A DNA stretch of 44,091 nt from Elusimicrobiota bacterium (GTDB lineage Bacteria; Elusimicrobiota; Elusimicrobia; UBA1565; UBA9628), in the NCBI GenBank assembly GCA_016218545.1, contig JACRDQ010000025.1, positions 1-44,091 of the forward strand, written 5' to 3'. Positions 23,072 through 31,607 of this stretch are shown in pieces (the stretch's first letter is position 1; each line of letters opens with the position of its first letter). The position numbers and the translations under genes are program-made. The notes under the pieces are model-generated. The model searched no databases. It worked only from the letters and a program-made list of their open reading frames with translations, and was not told the origin of the DNA.

Positions 23072-24648
23072 GTCTTGGCGGGAGTCGGGACCTGTCCGGC
23101 CCCGTGCCCGGGCGCGGCCTCCGGGACCGTGAAGGAGAACACGGACCCGTGCCCGGGCTTGGACTCCACCCAGATCCGGCCTCCCCAATTCGACACGATC
23201 TGCTTGCAGATGGCCAGGCCCAGCCCGCTGCCCGGATACGCGCCTTTGGGGTGCAGGCGCTGGAAGAGGCCGAAGACCGCGTCGAAGTGCTCGGGGTCGA
23301 TGCCGATCCCGTCGTCGGAGACGCTCACCACGCATTCCCCGTCCCGGCGGGACACGCCCACGTGGATGCGGCAGGGCCTCTCCTTGGACCGGAACTTGAG
23401 CGCATTGGCCGCGAGGTTCTGCAGGAGCTGGCGCACCTGTCCCGCGTCAGCCAGGATGACCGGCAACGGGTCGTGGGTCACGGAAGCCCCGGCGTCCTCC
23501 ACGGCCAGGCGCAGGCGGGCCAGGACCTCGGGCAGCTCGCGCCCCAGGTCGACCTCCTCGGGTTTCCTGTCAGCCAGCCGGACCCGGGAATAGGCGAGCA
23601 GGTCGTCGAGCAGGGACTGCATCCGCACCGTGCCGTCCACGGCGAAGCGGATGAACTCGTCGGCGTCCGCATCGAGCTTCCCCTTGTAGCGCCGGCCGAG
23701 GAGCTGGGTGTAGCTGGCCACCATGCGCAAGGGCTCGCGCAAGTCGTGCGACGCCACGTGGGCGAAGCGCGAGAGCTCCGCGTTGGAGCGGCTGAGCTCC
23801 GCCTCGACCCGCTTGCGATGCGCGATATCCTTCTTGAGCGCGGTCTCCGCCTCGAGGAGCCGTTCGTAGGGCGCGGACACCGAGGCCGCGAACACTCCCT
23901 TATAGATGAGGGCGAAGGCCGCCACCTTGTAGACGTGCTTGAGCAGGGCATAGGTGTCGAAGCCGCTGTGGTAGGCGCCCAAAGAAAGCTCTCCGATGAG
24001 GCTCAGCAGGACCGCGGCGAGATAGTAGAGGTCGGTCCTCCGGCCTTTGTGCGACAGCCGCCTCCAGTAGACGACGGCGGCCGACAGCCACAGGAGCAGC
24101 TCCAGGGCCTCGAGCGCGTCCTTGGAAGGGACCTCCACGGCCGGCGACCGGGTGGCCCAGGCGAACACGAACACGCCCAAGGCGAGGCTCGCCGCCAGCA
24201 AGGGCCTCTTGCGAAGCCACGGGCTGCGGCTGTCCGGACGCACGAAGGCGCTCCCAAGCAGGACGCCCGCAGTGGCCAGCCGCGCCGCGAACCATAGCTC
24301 CGTGGACTTCTCGGGGATGTTGGGGGTGATGAACGCGGGCATGCCCGCGTAGCTGAACGTGTGCATGAAGTCCACGAGCCCGACGACGAGGAAGCCCGCG
24401 CTCAGGAACAGGGCGTGGCGGTCCTTGGATTCCTCATGCGTGGACCAGCCCACGCTGAAGACCGCGAAGGAGACCAGCACCGTGAAAAGCTCCGCCGCGT
24501 TGTGAAGGGGCAGGAAGACCGCCGGCTCCAGGGGGATGAAGAACCGGCCGCCGGAAAGCCAGATGAGCGCGCCCGGGGCCGCGGCAGCCGCGGCGGCGAG
24601 GAGCAGCCAGCGCGTCCGGGATCCGGGGACCCGCGCCTCACGGAGCAT
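23068..24648 (-). CDS. MASE3-domain membrane histidine kinase
   Basis: A 526-residue sensor kinase. Residues ~10-275 form a polytopic membrane sensor of the MASE3 type (LPLHNAAELFTVLVSFAVF, DFMHTFSYAGMP, TELWFAARLATAGVLL). A coiled-coil linker (ERLLEAETALKKDIAHRKRVEAEL in two heptad blocks) leads to the HisKA domain with FAHVASHDLREPLRMV (phospho-acceptor His in SHDLREP) and a HATPase domain (NLAANALKF, VSDDGIGI, GSGLGLAICKQIV). There is no receiver domain or cognate regulator next to it. It is the first gene of an operon with an E1-like dehydratase and a radical SAM protein, coupled through ATGA. The start at 24648 has TAGGAT 6 nt upstream and no Shine-Dalgarno. Confidence 0.92.
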   Translation of the reverse strand: MLREARVPGSRTRWLLLAAAAAAAPGALIWLSGGRFFIPLEPAVFLPLHNAAELFTVLVSFAVFSVGWSTHEESKDRHALFLSAGFLVVGLVDFMHTFSYAGMPAFITPNIPEKSTELWFAARLATAGVLLGSAFVRPDSRSPWLRKRPLLAASLALGVFVFAWATRSPAVEVPSKDALEALELLLWLSAAVVYWRRLSHKGRRTDLYYLAAVLLSLIGELSLGAYHSGFDTYALLKHVYKVAAFALIYKGVFAASVSAPYERLLEAETALKKDIAHRKRVEAELSRSNAELSRFAHVASHDLREPLRMVASYTQLLGRRYKGKLDADADEFIRFAVDGTVRMQSLLDDLLAYSRVRLADRKPEEVDLGRELPEVLARLRLAVEDAGASVTHDPLPVILADAGQVRQLLQNLAANALKFRSKERPCRIHVGVSRRDGECVVSVSDDGIGIDPEHFDAVFGLFQRLHPKGAYPGSGLGLAICKQIVSNWGGRIWVESKPGHGSVFSFTVPEAAPGHGAGQVPTPAKT

Positions 24649-24654
24649 GGCCCA

Positions 24655-24663
24655 ATCCTACCA
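24655..24663 (-). promoter_or_regulatory. Extended -10 of a probable leaderless promoter (kinase operon)
   Basis: TGGTAGGAT on the minus strand, with TAGGAT ending exactly 6 nt before the ATG at 24648. The -35 is weak at best. Confidence 0.5.
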
Positions 24664-24692
24664 TTTGGGCTGTCCCCAGAGAATGGCGCGTC

Positions 24693-26555
24693 TCAGGGGC
24701 AGGTCCGGTCGCTGTGGCAGGCCCTGCAGGTGCAGGCCGCCCGTGTGAAGTCTCCGGCAGGGTGGCATTCCCGGCAGCCTGCGCCATTGTGAGGGAGGCG
24801 CATGGCCGCGTGAGAGAACGAACCGTCATCGAAGGACGCGAAGGATTTGTGGCAGTAGCCGCAGTCCGTCGGAAAACCGTCGGCCACGTGGTCGGAATTG
24901 CCCTGGTAGTCCGCGGCGTGGCAGCCGTAGCAGGGCCTGCCGCTCATGAATTGGTGCTGCATGGCCGTGCCCGGCCCCCAGGATGACGTATTGTGGCAGT
25001 CCCTGCAGGTCGTGGGGAAGCCGTTGACCGCGTGGTTGGCGGCGGGAGACGGGTTGGCCGCGGCGTACCTGGACTGATGACAGCCGTAGCAGAGCGGGGT
25101 GCCCCCGAGCTGGCTGTGGTCGAAGACCGGTCCCTGCCAGGTCCCCGGCCGGTGACAACCATCGCAGGTCCTGGGAAAGCCCAGGGCCGCGTGGTTGGGC
25201 GCGGATTGGAAGGTCGCTGCATGGCAGCCGTAGCAGGGTCTGGCGGAGACGCGCTCGTGCCGCATGGCCGTGCCCGGTCCCCAGGACGCGGTGGTGTGGC
25301 AGTCCTGGCAGGTCGTGGGGAAGCCGTTGCCCGCGTGGTCGGCTGCCGGAGTGGGGCTGGTCCCGTTGTACGTCGACCGATGACAGCGGACGCAGTCCGG
25401 TGAGGCTCCCAGGCTGGCGTGGTCAGGCCGCGCTCCCAGCCAGGAGAAGGTCGTGTGGCAGTTCTGGCACAGCCGCGGGAAGTCCCGTGCCGCGTGGCCC
25501 GGCGCTCCCTGGTAGGTCTGGCGGTGGCAGTCGTAGCAGGCCTTGGCCCCCACGAGCTCGTGCCGCATCGCGGTGCCGGGACCGAACGCAGCGGTGTTGT
25601 GGCAGTTCTGGCAGGTCGTGGGGAAGGCGTTGGCCGCGTGGGCCGCCGCAGGAGTGGCGGCCGCCCCCTCGTAGCGGACCCGGTGGCAGGAGAAACAGAG
25701 CATGGAGCCCACGTCATGGTGGCGCATCTGCGTGCCCGGACCGAAGGCGGTCGTGTTGTGGCAGGTGAGGCAGGTCTTGGGGAAGCCGTTGGCCAGGTGG
25801 CTCGACGCAGGAGTGGTCTTGGAACCTTCGTAATCGGATTGGTGGCACCCGTAGCAGTCCGGGCTCTCGCCCAGGCCCTCGCCCATGGCGGCATGGCCCT
25901 CGTTGGCCGGAGTCCAGGCGGCTGCGGAGTGGCAGTACCGGCATTCCTTGGAATACCCTCCGGCGGAGTGGCTCTTGGCCTTGACATAGTCCTTCTGGTG
26001 GCAAGACGAGCAGCCGGGCGAAGCCCCTTTGTAGTCGCCGGACCCGGCGCGCTCGTGACAGCGGCTGCACCGCAGCCTGGCATGAGCGCCGGTCAGGGGC
26101 AGCTTCGTGGCATCATGACGGCTGAGGCCGGTCTCAGGCGCCTTGACCGGCTTCCACGCGGACTCGCCGTGGCATCGGGCGCAGTCCCGGCTCTGGCTGC
26201 CCTGATGCGGATCGCCGTGACAGCCAGCGCAGCCCAGGGCGGCGAACGAGGAGACCGGGCCGCGGTCATTGTGGCACCGCAGGCAGGGGGCGGCGGCGTG
26301 GGCTCCCAGGAGAGGCCTGCCCGTCTCCTTGAGATGGTCGAAGGAGAAGTCCTTGCGGAGCTTGTCCAGCCGGCCTCCGGGGTGGCAGAGGCCGCAATCC
26401 TTGGGGAAGGCCTTGTGGGACGGGGGTTTGCCCCAATCCTTCTCCCACTTCAGGCGCCGGTCCTTGGCCAAGACGCCGGCAGCAGCAGCCGCCAGGATCG
26501 TCACAGCCAACAGGACCGCCCCTAGCAACGCCCTCGGATCGCGACGCGGTTCCAT
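24693..26555 (-). CDS. Multihaem c-type cytochrome with 23 CXXCH motifs
   Basis: A 620-residue protein: N-terminal basic stretch and hydrophobic segment (ALLGAVLLAVTILAAAAAGVLA, signal or anchor), then 23 CXXCH haem-attachment motifs, counted by eye. The first seven are irregular. From about residue 230 the protein is built of repeats of ~65-75 residues, each with two motifs, of the form GFPTTCQNCHNT...WGPGTAMRH...CYGCH...Y.G, alternating with shorter units. Such proteins move electrons across the periplasm or outer membrane, e.g. in extracellular respiration. No barrel or quinol oxidase partner lies next to it. ATG 26555 is preferred, with GGGGGAG upstream; an in-frame ATG at 26582 lacks a site. 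It is divergent from the Ser/Thr kinase gene. Confidence 0.88.
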   Translation of the reverse strand: MEPRRDPRALLGAVLLAVTILAAAAAGVLAKDRRLKWEKDWGKPPSHKAFPKDCGLCHPGGRLDKLRKDFSFDHLKETGRPLLGAHAAAPCLRCHNDRGPVSSFAALGCAGCHGDPHQGSQSRDCARCHGESAWKPVKAPETGLSRHDATKLPLTGAHARLRCSRCHERAGSGDYKGASPGCSSCHQKDYVKAKSHSAGGYSKECRYCHSAAAWTPANEGHAAMGEGLGESPDCYGCHQSDYEGSKTTPASSHLANGFPKTCLTCHNTTAFGPGTQMRHHDVGSMLCFSCHRVRYEGAAATPAAAHAANAFPTTCQNCHNTAAFGPGTAMRHELVGAKACYDCHRQTYQGAPGHAARDFPRLCQNCHTTFSWLGARPDHASLGASPDCVRCHRSTYNGTSPTPAADHAGNGFPTTCQDCHTTASWGPGTAMRHERVSARPCYGCHAATFQSAPNHAALGFPRTCDGCHRPGTWQGPVFDHSQLGGTPLCYGCHQSRYAAANPSPAANHAVNGFPTTCRDCHNTSSWGPGTAMQHQFMSGRPCYGCHAADYQGNSDHVADGFPTDCGYCHKSFASFDDGSFSHAAMRLPHNGAGCRECHPAGDFTRAACTCRACHSDRTCP

Positions 26556-26686
26556 GCAGGAGGCTCCCCCGGCGCTTTCCATCGGAAGGAGTCCTGATAG
26601 GATGGCAGGACCAGGTCAAACCAGAGTCAAAGCAGGCTTTCAAGGCCGCTCACCGAGCCGGGCCGGCTCTTCGGCGGGAGGGAGGA
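26556..26686. other. Divergent intergenic region between cytochrome and Ser/Thr kinase
   Basis: Non-coding as far as visible. Two TTGAC-type hexamers occur on the minus strand toward the cytochrome, but no well-spaced -10 follows, so its promoter stays unassigned. The kinase promoter lies at the right end of the region. Confidence 0.4.
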
Positions 26687-26715
26687 TTGACCTTTCCCCG
26701 ACTTCCGGCTACACT
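26687..26715 (+). promoter_or_regulatory. Sigma-70-type leaderless promoter (Ser/Thr kinase)
   Basis: TTGACC (26687-26692), a 17-base spacer and TACACT (26710-26715), then 6 nt to the ATG at 26722. This is the clearest promoter in the window, and its spacing puts the first transcribed base at the start codon. Confidence 0.7.
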
Positions 26716-26721
26716 CATACC

Positions 26722-29115
26722 ATGGCCTCAGGCCTCCTCCTGCTCGCGTTGGCGTCGCGCCTGGCCGCCGGTGGACCGGCGCAGGACTGCGGAACGCTCG
26801 TCCAGGCCGTCCTTGGCGCCTGCGCGTCCGACGACGGAGCGGCCTGCATGTGGAAATTCCTCCAATCCGCGATAGTCTGCCAGTCGGCAGCGGCCGAGGC
26901 CATGAGAGATTTCGACGCGGCCCAGGACCGCCCGGCCAAGCTCGCTGCCCAGCAGCGCTTCGATGAGGTCCTGCGCACCTTCGACCAGGGCAGGCTCGAA
27001 TTCACGCACGCGGCCTCGCTGGCGTCCCAGTTCCACCGCTCCCTGGTTCAGACCCAGCTCGACGCGATCACCCGAAGTTACGAGGACGCGCGCAACCAGC
27101 TCGCGGCCATGAAGGAGGAGATGGAGCAGCCATCCGAACCTCCTGCCGCCTCCGGACCCGCCCCGACCCAGGAGGAGGGTCCCGCGGCGGAGGAGACCAA
27201 GGTCTACCGAGCCGCCGGGACCCTGCTCGAGGACTTGTCCGGCTCGGCGGGAGAGAAGGCTCCCGAGGTGCTCAAGGACGCCGGCGAGTCCTATCTGCGG
27301 GCCAACAGCCCAGACGACGCCCACCGCGTCCTAAGCGCGGCCACGCGCGAGCGGCCCGACGACGCCCAGGCCCAGGGCATGCTGGCCGCAGCCCTGGCCG
27401 GCCAAGGCCGCTACAAGGAATCTCTGGCCCGCGCCCGCAAGGCGCTCTCCCTCGACCCTGAGGAACCCAGGGCCAAGGACATCGCCTCCGCGCTCGAGTC
27501 CAGCCTGCCCAAGGAGGCTTCCCGGTGGGACCTCAGCCGTGTGGGCTTTGCCGAGACCGGCCGGGCCGCGGCTGGCCGCGCTGCCGACGAGGGACCCGGC
27601 GACGTCCGGCAGGCGGCCGCGGACGGCCGGACCGGCCAGGGCAGCGGATCGGCCGCGCCCGAGGCAGATTCCAAGGCCGCGAGGCTCTTGCGCACGGCCC
27701 GCCGCAAGCTCATGGTCAAAGACCTCGAGGGCGCCCTCCTTGACGCCGCCCGCGCCGTGCAGGCCGACCCCAAAGACGCCCGCAGCCTGGCGCTGCGCGC
27801 CGCGATCTCGAACCAGCTCAAAAACCATGGGTCCGCGTTGGCCGACGCCGAGGCGGCCTTGCTCATCGACCCCGTCTCGCTAGACGCCCTGCTGGAGAAG
27901 TCCCTCGCCCTCTACGAACTGGGCCGCTACGAGGAGGCCTTGGCCGCGGCCCACGCCGCCCTGGGGCTCTCGCCGCAGAGCGGGCTGGGCCGCCTTTACA
28001 GCGCCATGGCCAAGGAGAAGCTGGGCTTGGCGGCTCAGGCGCTTGAGGACTACCGCCGAGCCGCGGAGCTGGACGCCTCGCTCAAGCCCTTGTTCCTCGC
28101 CGCGGCCAGGCGCCTGGCCGGGCCCGCAGCCGCAGGCCCGGCGGGCCCGGCGCCCAGGCTCGGGCGTTGGGCCTGGCGGGCTGGGAGCGCGGCCGCTGCC
28201 GCCCTGCTCATCCTCATGGGGGTGTTCGCGGCCAGGGAGATCACGAAGCGGCGGCTCGTCCGGCCAGAGACCCCGGCCGGGCCACGTCCGATGGGGACCT
28301 TGCCGCCGGGAGCCAGGCTGGCCGGGAACTACCGCGTCGTGCGCGAGCTGGGGCGCGGCGGCATGGGCGTGGTCTACGAAGCCTTCGACGAGGCCCTGGA
28401 GCGCAGGGTCGCGATCAAACAGCTCCGCCGGGAGCTGCACTACGACCGCGAGGGGCTCGGGCTCTTTCTTCGGGAGGCCCGGCTCGTGGCCAAGCTCAAG
28501 CACCCCAATATCGTGGAGATCCACGCCGTGGTCGAGGAGGAGGAGCCCTTCCTGGTCTTCGATCTCGTGGAGGGAGAGACCCTCTCCGAGAGGCTCGCCC
28601 GCCGAGGGAGGCTCCCGCTCCCGGAGGTCTGCACGATCATCTCGCCCGTGGCCGCGGCCGTGGGCTTCGCCCACGGCCGGAGGATCATCCACCGCGACCT
28701 CAAGCCCTCCAACATCATGATCTCCGAGGACGGCGGCGTCCGGGTCATGGACTTCGGCATCGCGCACCAGTCCCGAGGCGCGGCCGGCTCCACCGTGACC
28801 TCGATCTCCGGGACCCCCCAGTACATGGCCCCCGAGCAGGAGCTCGGGTCCGCCTCGCCCCAGTCCGACCTGTTCTCCCTCGGCGTGGTGGCTTACGAGC
28901 TGCTCACCGGACGCCTGCCCTTCCCAGGACCGGACTTCGGAGCCCAGAAGCGGGCCGCGCGATTCGAGCCCGCGAGCGCCCGGGAGCCGTCCCTCGGCCC
29001 GGGTTTCGATCCCTTCTTCGCCAAGGCTCTCAGCCCCTGCCCGGAGAAGCGTTTCGAAGACGCCTCGGAGTTCCTCAAGGGCCTGCGGAGCGCCGTGGGA
29101 GCCGCGGCCGCGTAA
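26722..29115 (+). CDS. Membrane Ser/Thr protein kinase with N-terminal TPR region
   Basis: A 797-residue receptor kinase in reverse order to PknB. It has a signal peptide or anchor (MASGLLLLALASRLAAG), a helical region (~25-130), TPR-like repeats (~150-230 and ~315-460, e.g. ARSLALRAAISNQLKNHGSA), a transmembrane helix (~487-507), then a C-terminal kinase domain (~535-797). Kinase motifs are complete: LGRGGMGVVYEA (~542), Lys in VAIKQL, HRDLKPSN (~656), DFGIAH and GTPQYMAPEQ. Topology from the sequence is TPRs outside, kinase in the cytoplasm. It would sense an envelope signal or protein partner and phosphorylate cytoplasmic proteins. The next gene (zinc-ribbon membrane protein) follows on the same strand after 83 bases. 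Confidence 0.9.
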   Translation: MASGLLLLALASRLAAGGPAQDCGTLVQAVLGACASDDGAACMWKFLQSAIVCQSAAAEAMRDFDAAQDRPAKLAAQQRFDEVLRTFDQGRLEFTHAASLASQFHRSLVQTQLDAITRSYEDARNQLAAMKEEMEQPSEPPAASGPAPTQEEGPAAEETKVYRAAGTLLEDLSGSAGEKAPEVLKDAGESYLRANSPDDAHRVLSAATRERPDDAQAQGMLAAALAGQGRYKESLARARKALSLDPEEPRAKDIASALESSLPKEASRWDLSRVGFAETGRAAAGRAADEGPGDVRQAAADGRTGQGSGSAAPEADSKAARLLRTARRKLMVKDLEGALLDAARAVQADPKDARSLALRAAISNQLKNHGSALADAEAALLIDPVSLDALLEKSLALYELGRYEEALAAAHAALGLSPQSGLGRLYSAMAKEKLGLAAQALEDYRRAAELDASLKPLFLAAARRLAGPAAAGPAGPAPRLGRWAWRAGSAAAAALLILMGVFAAREITKRRLVRPETPAGPRPMGTLPPGARLAGNYRVVRELGRGGMGVVYEAFDEALERRVAIKQLRRELHYDREGLGLFLREARLVAKLKHPNIVEIHAVVEEEEPFLVFDLVEGETLSERLARRGRLPLPEVCTIISPVAAAVGFAHGRRIIHRDLKPSNIMISEDGGVRVMDFGIAHQSRGAAGSTVTSISGTPQYMAPEQELGSASPQSDLFSLGVVAYELLTGRLPFPGPDFGAQKRAARFEPASAREPSLGPGFDPFFAKALSPCPEKRFEDASEFLKGLRSAVGAAAA

Positions 29116-29198
29116 CGCCGATTCCCGCCGCCGCGCCGCCCGGGATATGGTAACATCAGGGCGGCTCTCGCAGGGGGCCGGACGCCTGCGCATCACCG

Positions 29199-30056
29199 AT
29201 GCAGCTACTATGCCCCGGTTGCCGGTCTGAGATCGACCCTGGCGCGGTGTCCTGTCCCATCTGCCTGCGTCCGCGGTCCCGCCAGGAGATCGTCGCCGGA
29301 TACACCCTCCTCAAGAAAGAAGCGACGAGTCGCAAACGCAGGCCCTTCGTCATCGCGGCCTGCGTCCTGGGCGTGGCCGCCGCGGGCTTGGGGCTGCGCC
29401 GCCTCTCCGAGGCCGGCATCCTTGACCGCGCCAAGGTTGCGCGCCTCGTCGCCCACGTCTGCGATGACACGCTGGATGTCCTCCATCTCCTGGCCGGTCG
29501 GCTCGACCAGGTCGACCTAGGCCCGCCCGTCCGTCCCCGTCGCAAGCCTCCCGCGCCGGAGCCCAGCGCCTCCAAGCCCGCGCAGGCAGGGCCGGAGCAT
29601 CCGGTGAAGCCGGCGGAGCCGGTGGAGCCGGCGCCGCCGGCCGTCTTCCCCGGCTCGCGGTTCCTGGCGGAGGAAAGCGCCGCTCACGCTCGGGAGACCG
29701 GAGCGACGAAAGCGTGGGTCTACGCGGTCAGAGCCCCGCTGCAGGAGGTGGCGGAGTTCTACAAGAAGCTGCTGGCCTCAGGCATCGTCTCGGAGAGCGA
29801 GGGAGAAGAAGGCTACGTCGCCATCACGTCGGACTTGGAGGTCCGGGTCTCCCCCCGGGTGAAAGGAACGGCGCTGGTCGTCGTCCAGACTTACAAGAGC
29901 AGGGTGACCTTGAAGGAGCCCGGCCCCAAGCACATCGAGGATGCCTTTCCCGACATGCCGGGAAGCGCGGCCTCGCCGTATCCCGCTCAGCCGAGTCCGG
30001 TCCGGCGGGAAAGCTCCCAGAAGAAGGAGTGGTGCAGTCCGTTCTGCCTGAAATAG
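29199..30056 (+). CDS. Zinc-ribbon membrane protein, 285 residues, unknown function
   Basis: The N-terminus is a rubredoxin-like zinc ribbon with two CPxC pairs (LCPGCRSEIDPGAVSCPICL, residues ~4-23). A transmembrane helix (PFVIAACVLGVAAAGLGL, ~50-67), a Pro/Glu-rich linker (~108-145) and an exported alpha/beta domain (~155-245: AWVYAVRAPLQEVAEFYKKL, YVAITSDLEVRVSPRV, ALVVVQTY) follow. The C-terminus is a short Lys/Ser tail. Zinc-ribbon-TM-extracytoplasmic proteins often accompany Ser/Thr kinases and secretion systems; here the kinase gene is just upstream. No name is justified. TATGGT at 29146 may be a -10 about 50 bases upstream of ATG 29199. Confidence 0.72.
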   Translation: MQLLCPGCRSEIDPGAVSCPICLRPRSRQEIVAGYTLLKKEATSRKRRPFVIAACVLGVAAAGLGLRRLSEAGILDRAKVARLVAHVCDDTLDVLHLLAGRLDQVDLGPPVRPRRKPPAPEPSASKPAQAGPEHPVKPAEPVEPAPPAVFPGSRFLAEESAAHARETGATKAWVYAVRAPLQEVAEFYKKLLASGIVSESEGEEGYVAITSDLEVRVSPRVKGTALVVVQTYKSRVTLKEPGPKHIEDAFPDMPGSAASPYPAQPSPVRRESSQKKEWCSPFCLK

Positions 30057-30085
30057 CCGGGTGCCTCGGGACTCGGCCGGGCAGA

Positions 30086-30101
30086 GCCGGCACAAGCCGG
30101 C
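30086..30101. terminator. Small hairpin between convergent genes
   Basis: GCCGGC (30086-30091), loop ACAA, GCCGGC (30096-30101): a 6-bp G+C stem in the 46-base gap between two converging genes. No T-tract. Confidence 0.35.
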
Positions 30102-30102
30102 A

Positions 30103-30627
30103 TCACGTCCCTCCTTCCTTGGCGTCCAGGCGCCCCATCTCCTTGGCGTAGCACTCGGGACAATACCCGTGCGTGAACCGCACCGCGGCCCTCTCGGAGA
30201 CGTACGCCTCCATCTGCCTCCATGCCCTCGGGTCCTTGGGCTCGCCCCCCGGGACGCGGATCCTCTTGCACGCCGCGCAGATCGGCAGGACGCCCTGCAA
30301 GGTCTGGTTCACCTCGGCCAGGAGCCGGGACTGCACGGCGACCCCGAAGAAGACGAAGACGGCTCCGAGCAGGAAGATGACGCTGACGAAAGTCTGGCTG
30401 AACACGGGAAAGTCCCAGACGAACGCCGCGGCCACGGCGACATAGCCCAGCAGGAAGAAGACCATGAGCCCCCGATGCCACAGGAGATACAGCTCCATCT
30501 GCCTGCGGTGGCGCTCCCGGACATAGGCCACGCCCGTCGCCAATCCGCCGGCGCGCGCGATGCTGACCAGCATGACGGCCGCGCCGGCGAGGATCACGCA
30601 GCAATTCAAGGCTGTCCAGGCGTTCAT
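30103..30627 (-). CDS. Membrane protein with C-terminal four-Cys zinc-ribbon-like domain
   Basis: A 174-residue protein. Three hydrophobic segments lie at ~7-25, ~48-70 and ~76-98. The C-terminal ~60 residues carry LPICAACKRIRVPGG, a Trp-Met-Glu-Tyr stretch (WRQMEAYVSERA) and FTHGYCPECYAKEM. This CxxCKKIR...W..ME.Y......FSHG.CP.C pattern is well known as a small zinc-binding tail on PAS/GGDEF/histidine-kinase type signalling proteins, here on a bare membrane module. It follows the nine-haem cytochrome gene by 16 bases, so co-transcription is likely and a redox-sensing or accessory role is possible. Function unproven. Confidence 0.75.
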   Translation of the reverse strand: MNAWTALNCCVILAGAAVMLVSIARAGGLATGVAYVRERHRRQMELYLLWHRGLMVFFLLGYVAVAAAFVWDFPVFSQTFVSVIFLLGAVFVFFGVAVQSRLLAEVNQTLQGVLPICAACKRIRVPGGEPKDPRAWRQMEAYVSERAAVRFTHGYCPECYAKEMGRLDAKEGGT

Positions 30628-30643
30628 GGGCGGGCTGGCAGGG

Positions 30644-31549
30644 TCACATCGGGTGGCAGGTCGAGCAGAACGAGCCCGGAGGCGCGGTCAGCAGGCCCTG
30701 CTGGTCTCCGCCGTGCGCTTGATGGCAGGAGAGGCAGTCGAAGCGCTCGCCGGGCGGGCCGTAGCGGACCGGGCCGCGGCTGAACGAGGGATGGCCGCCC
30801 GCAGGGCCGGTGACTGGATGAGGGCGGTCCGGGATGCGCTCATGGCACTTGCGGCAGAAGTCCTCGGGACGCGAACGCAGGAGGGCACGGCGCCGGGAGA
30901 CGTGGGGGTCGTGACAGCCCGCGCAGCGTCCCAGCGCGAAGGCGGCGTGGGGCGCCTTGCGGCCGAGCCCCTCCTCGACGGTCCGGGAGTGGCACATGGA
31001 GCAGGCCTCGGAGACCGGGTCCTTGACCCCGGGCTTGCCGTCGGCGAGCGGCTCGGAATGGCACATCCCGCACATCTTCTCGGCATAGGGCATGTGCCGG
31101 CCCTTCTCCCGCGGCAGGCCCGGCTCGGCCGAGGCGTGCGGGTCGTGGCAGGCGGTGCAGGGCCCCTCGATCTCCGTCACGCCCTGATGAGCCTTGCGCA
31201 GCGGCTCCTTGCCGGGGTCATGGCAGGCGCGGCAAAGAAGGAAGGAGTCCTCCGCCATGAGCGAGGGGTCCTCCGGAGAGGCGTGGCAGATCGAGCACCA
31301 GCCCTGCCGGATGGGGGCGTGGACGTGCGCCATGGCCTGCATCCTGTCGGCCGCGCTCCGATGCCGCTCCAGGAAGCGGTCCCTGAAGCGCGTCTCCTTC
31401 CTGAGCCGGGAGAGGGACTCCTTGACAGCCTCGGCGTCGGCCTGCGCCGCCGGGCCTGCCGCGCCCGCCAACTCGTCGATCGCCTGTCCGGACGCCTCGG
31501 GCGCGACTGCGCCCAGCGACAAGACGAGGACCGCGGTCAACGTTCTCAT
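30644..31549 (-). CDS. Periplasmic cytochrome c with nine CXXCH motifs (doubled-CXXCH type)
   Basis: A 301-residue protein with a signal peptide (MRTLTAVLVLSLGAVAPEASG), a helical ~70-residue stretch and then nine CXXCH motifs: CSICH, CRACH, CTACH, CGMCH, CSMCH, CAGCH, CRKCH, CLSCH, CSTCH. Repeated C..CHDPH segments (CTACHDPHAS, CAGCHDPHVS) are the mark of the doubled-CXXCH family, which carries electrons in the periplasm. The start at 31549 is set by the signal peptide; in-frame codons further upstream fall in non-coding sequence. TATGCT with TGC before it lies 12 nt upstream (31562-31567 on the minus strand). Together with the 23-haem protein 5 kb away it suggests anaerobic or extracellular electron transfer. 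Confidence 0.88.
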   Translation of the reverse strand: MRTLTAVLVLSLGAVAPEASGQAIDELAGAAGPAAQADAEAVKESLSRLRKETRFRDRFLERHRSAADRMQAMAHVHAPIRQGWCSICHASPEDPSLMAEDSFLLCRACHDPGKEPLRKAHQGVTEIEGPCTACHDPHASAEPGLPREKGRHMPYAEKMCGMCHSEPLADGKPGVKDPVSEACSMCHSRTVEEGLGRKAPHAAFALGRCAGCHDPHVSRRRALLRSRPEDFCRKCHERIPDRPHPVTGPAGGHPSFSRGPVRYGPPGERFDCLSCHQAHGGDQQGLLTAPPGSFCSTCHPM

Positions 31550-31607
31550 AAGACCACGGTCAGCATAGCATGCCTGGCCGGCGGTCCGCATGCGCCGAAG
31601 GGCCCAA

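Noticed and set aside
24693..26555. Tandem DNA repeats resembling a CRISPR-like array
   Set aside because: The repeats are in frame, vary in length and encode CXXCH haem-binding units of one protein.
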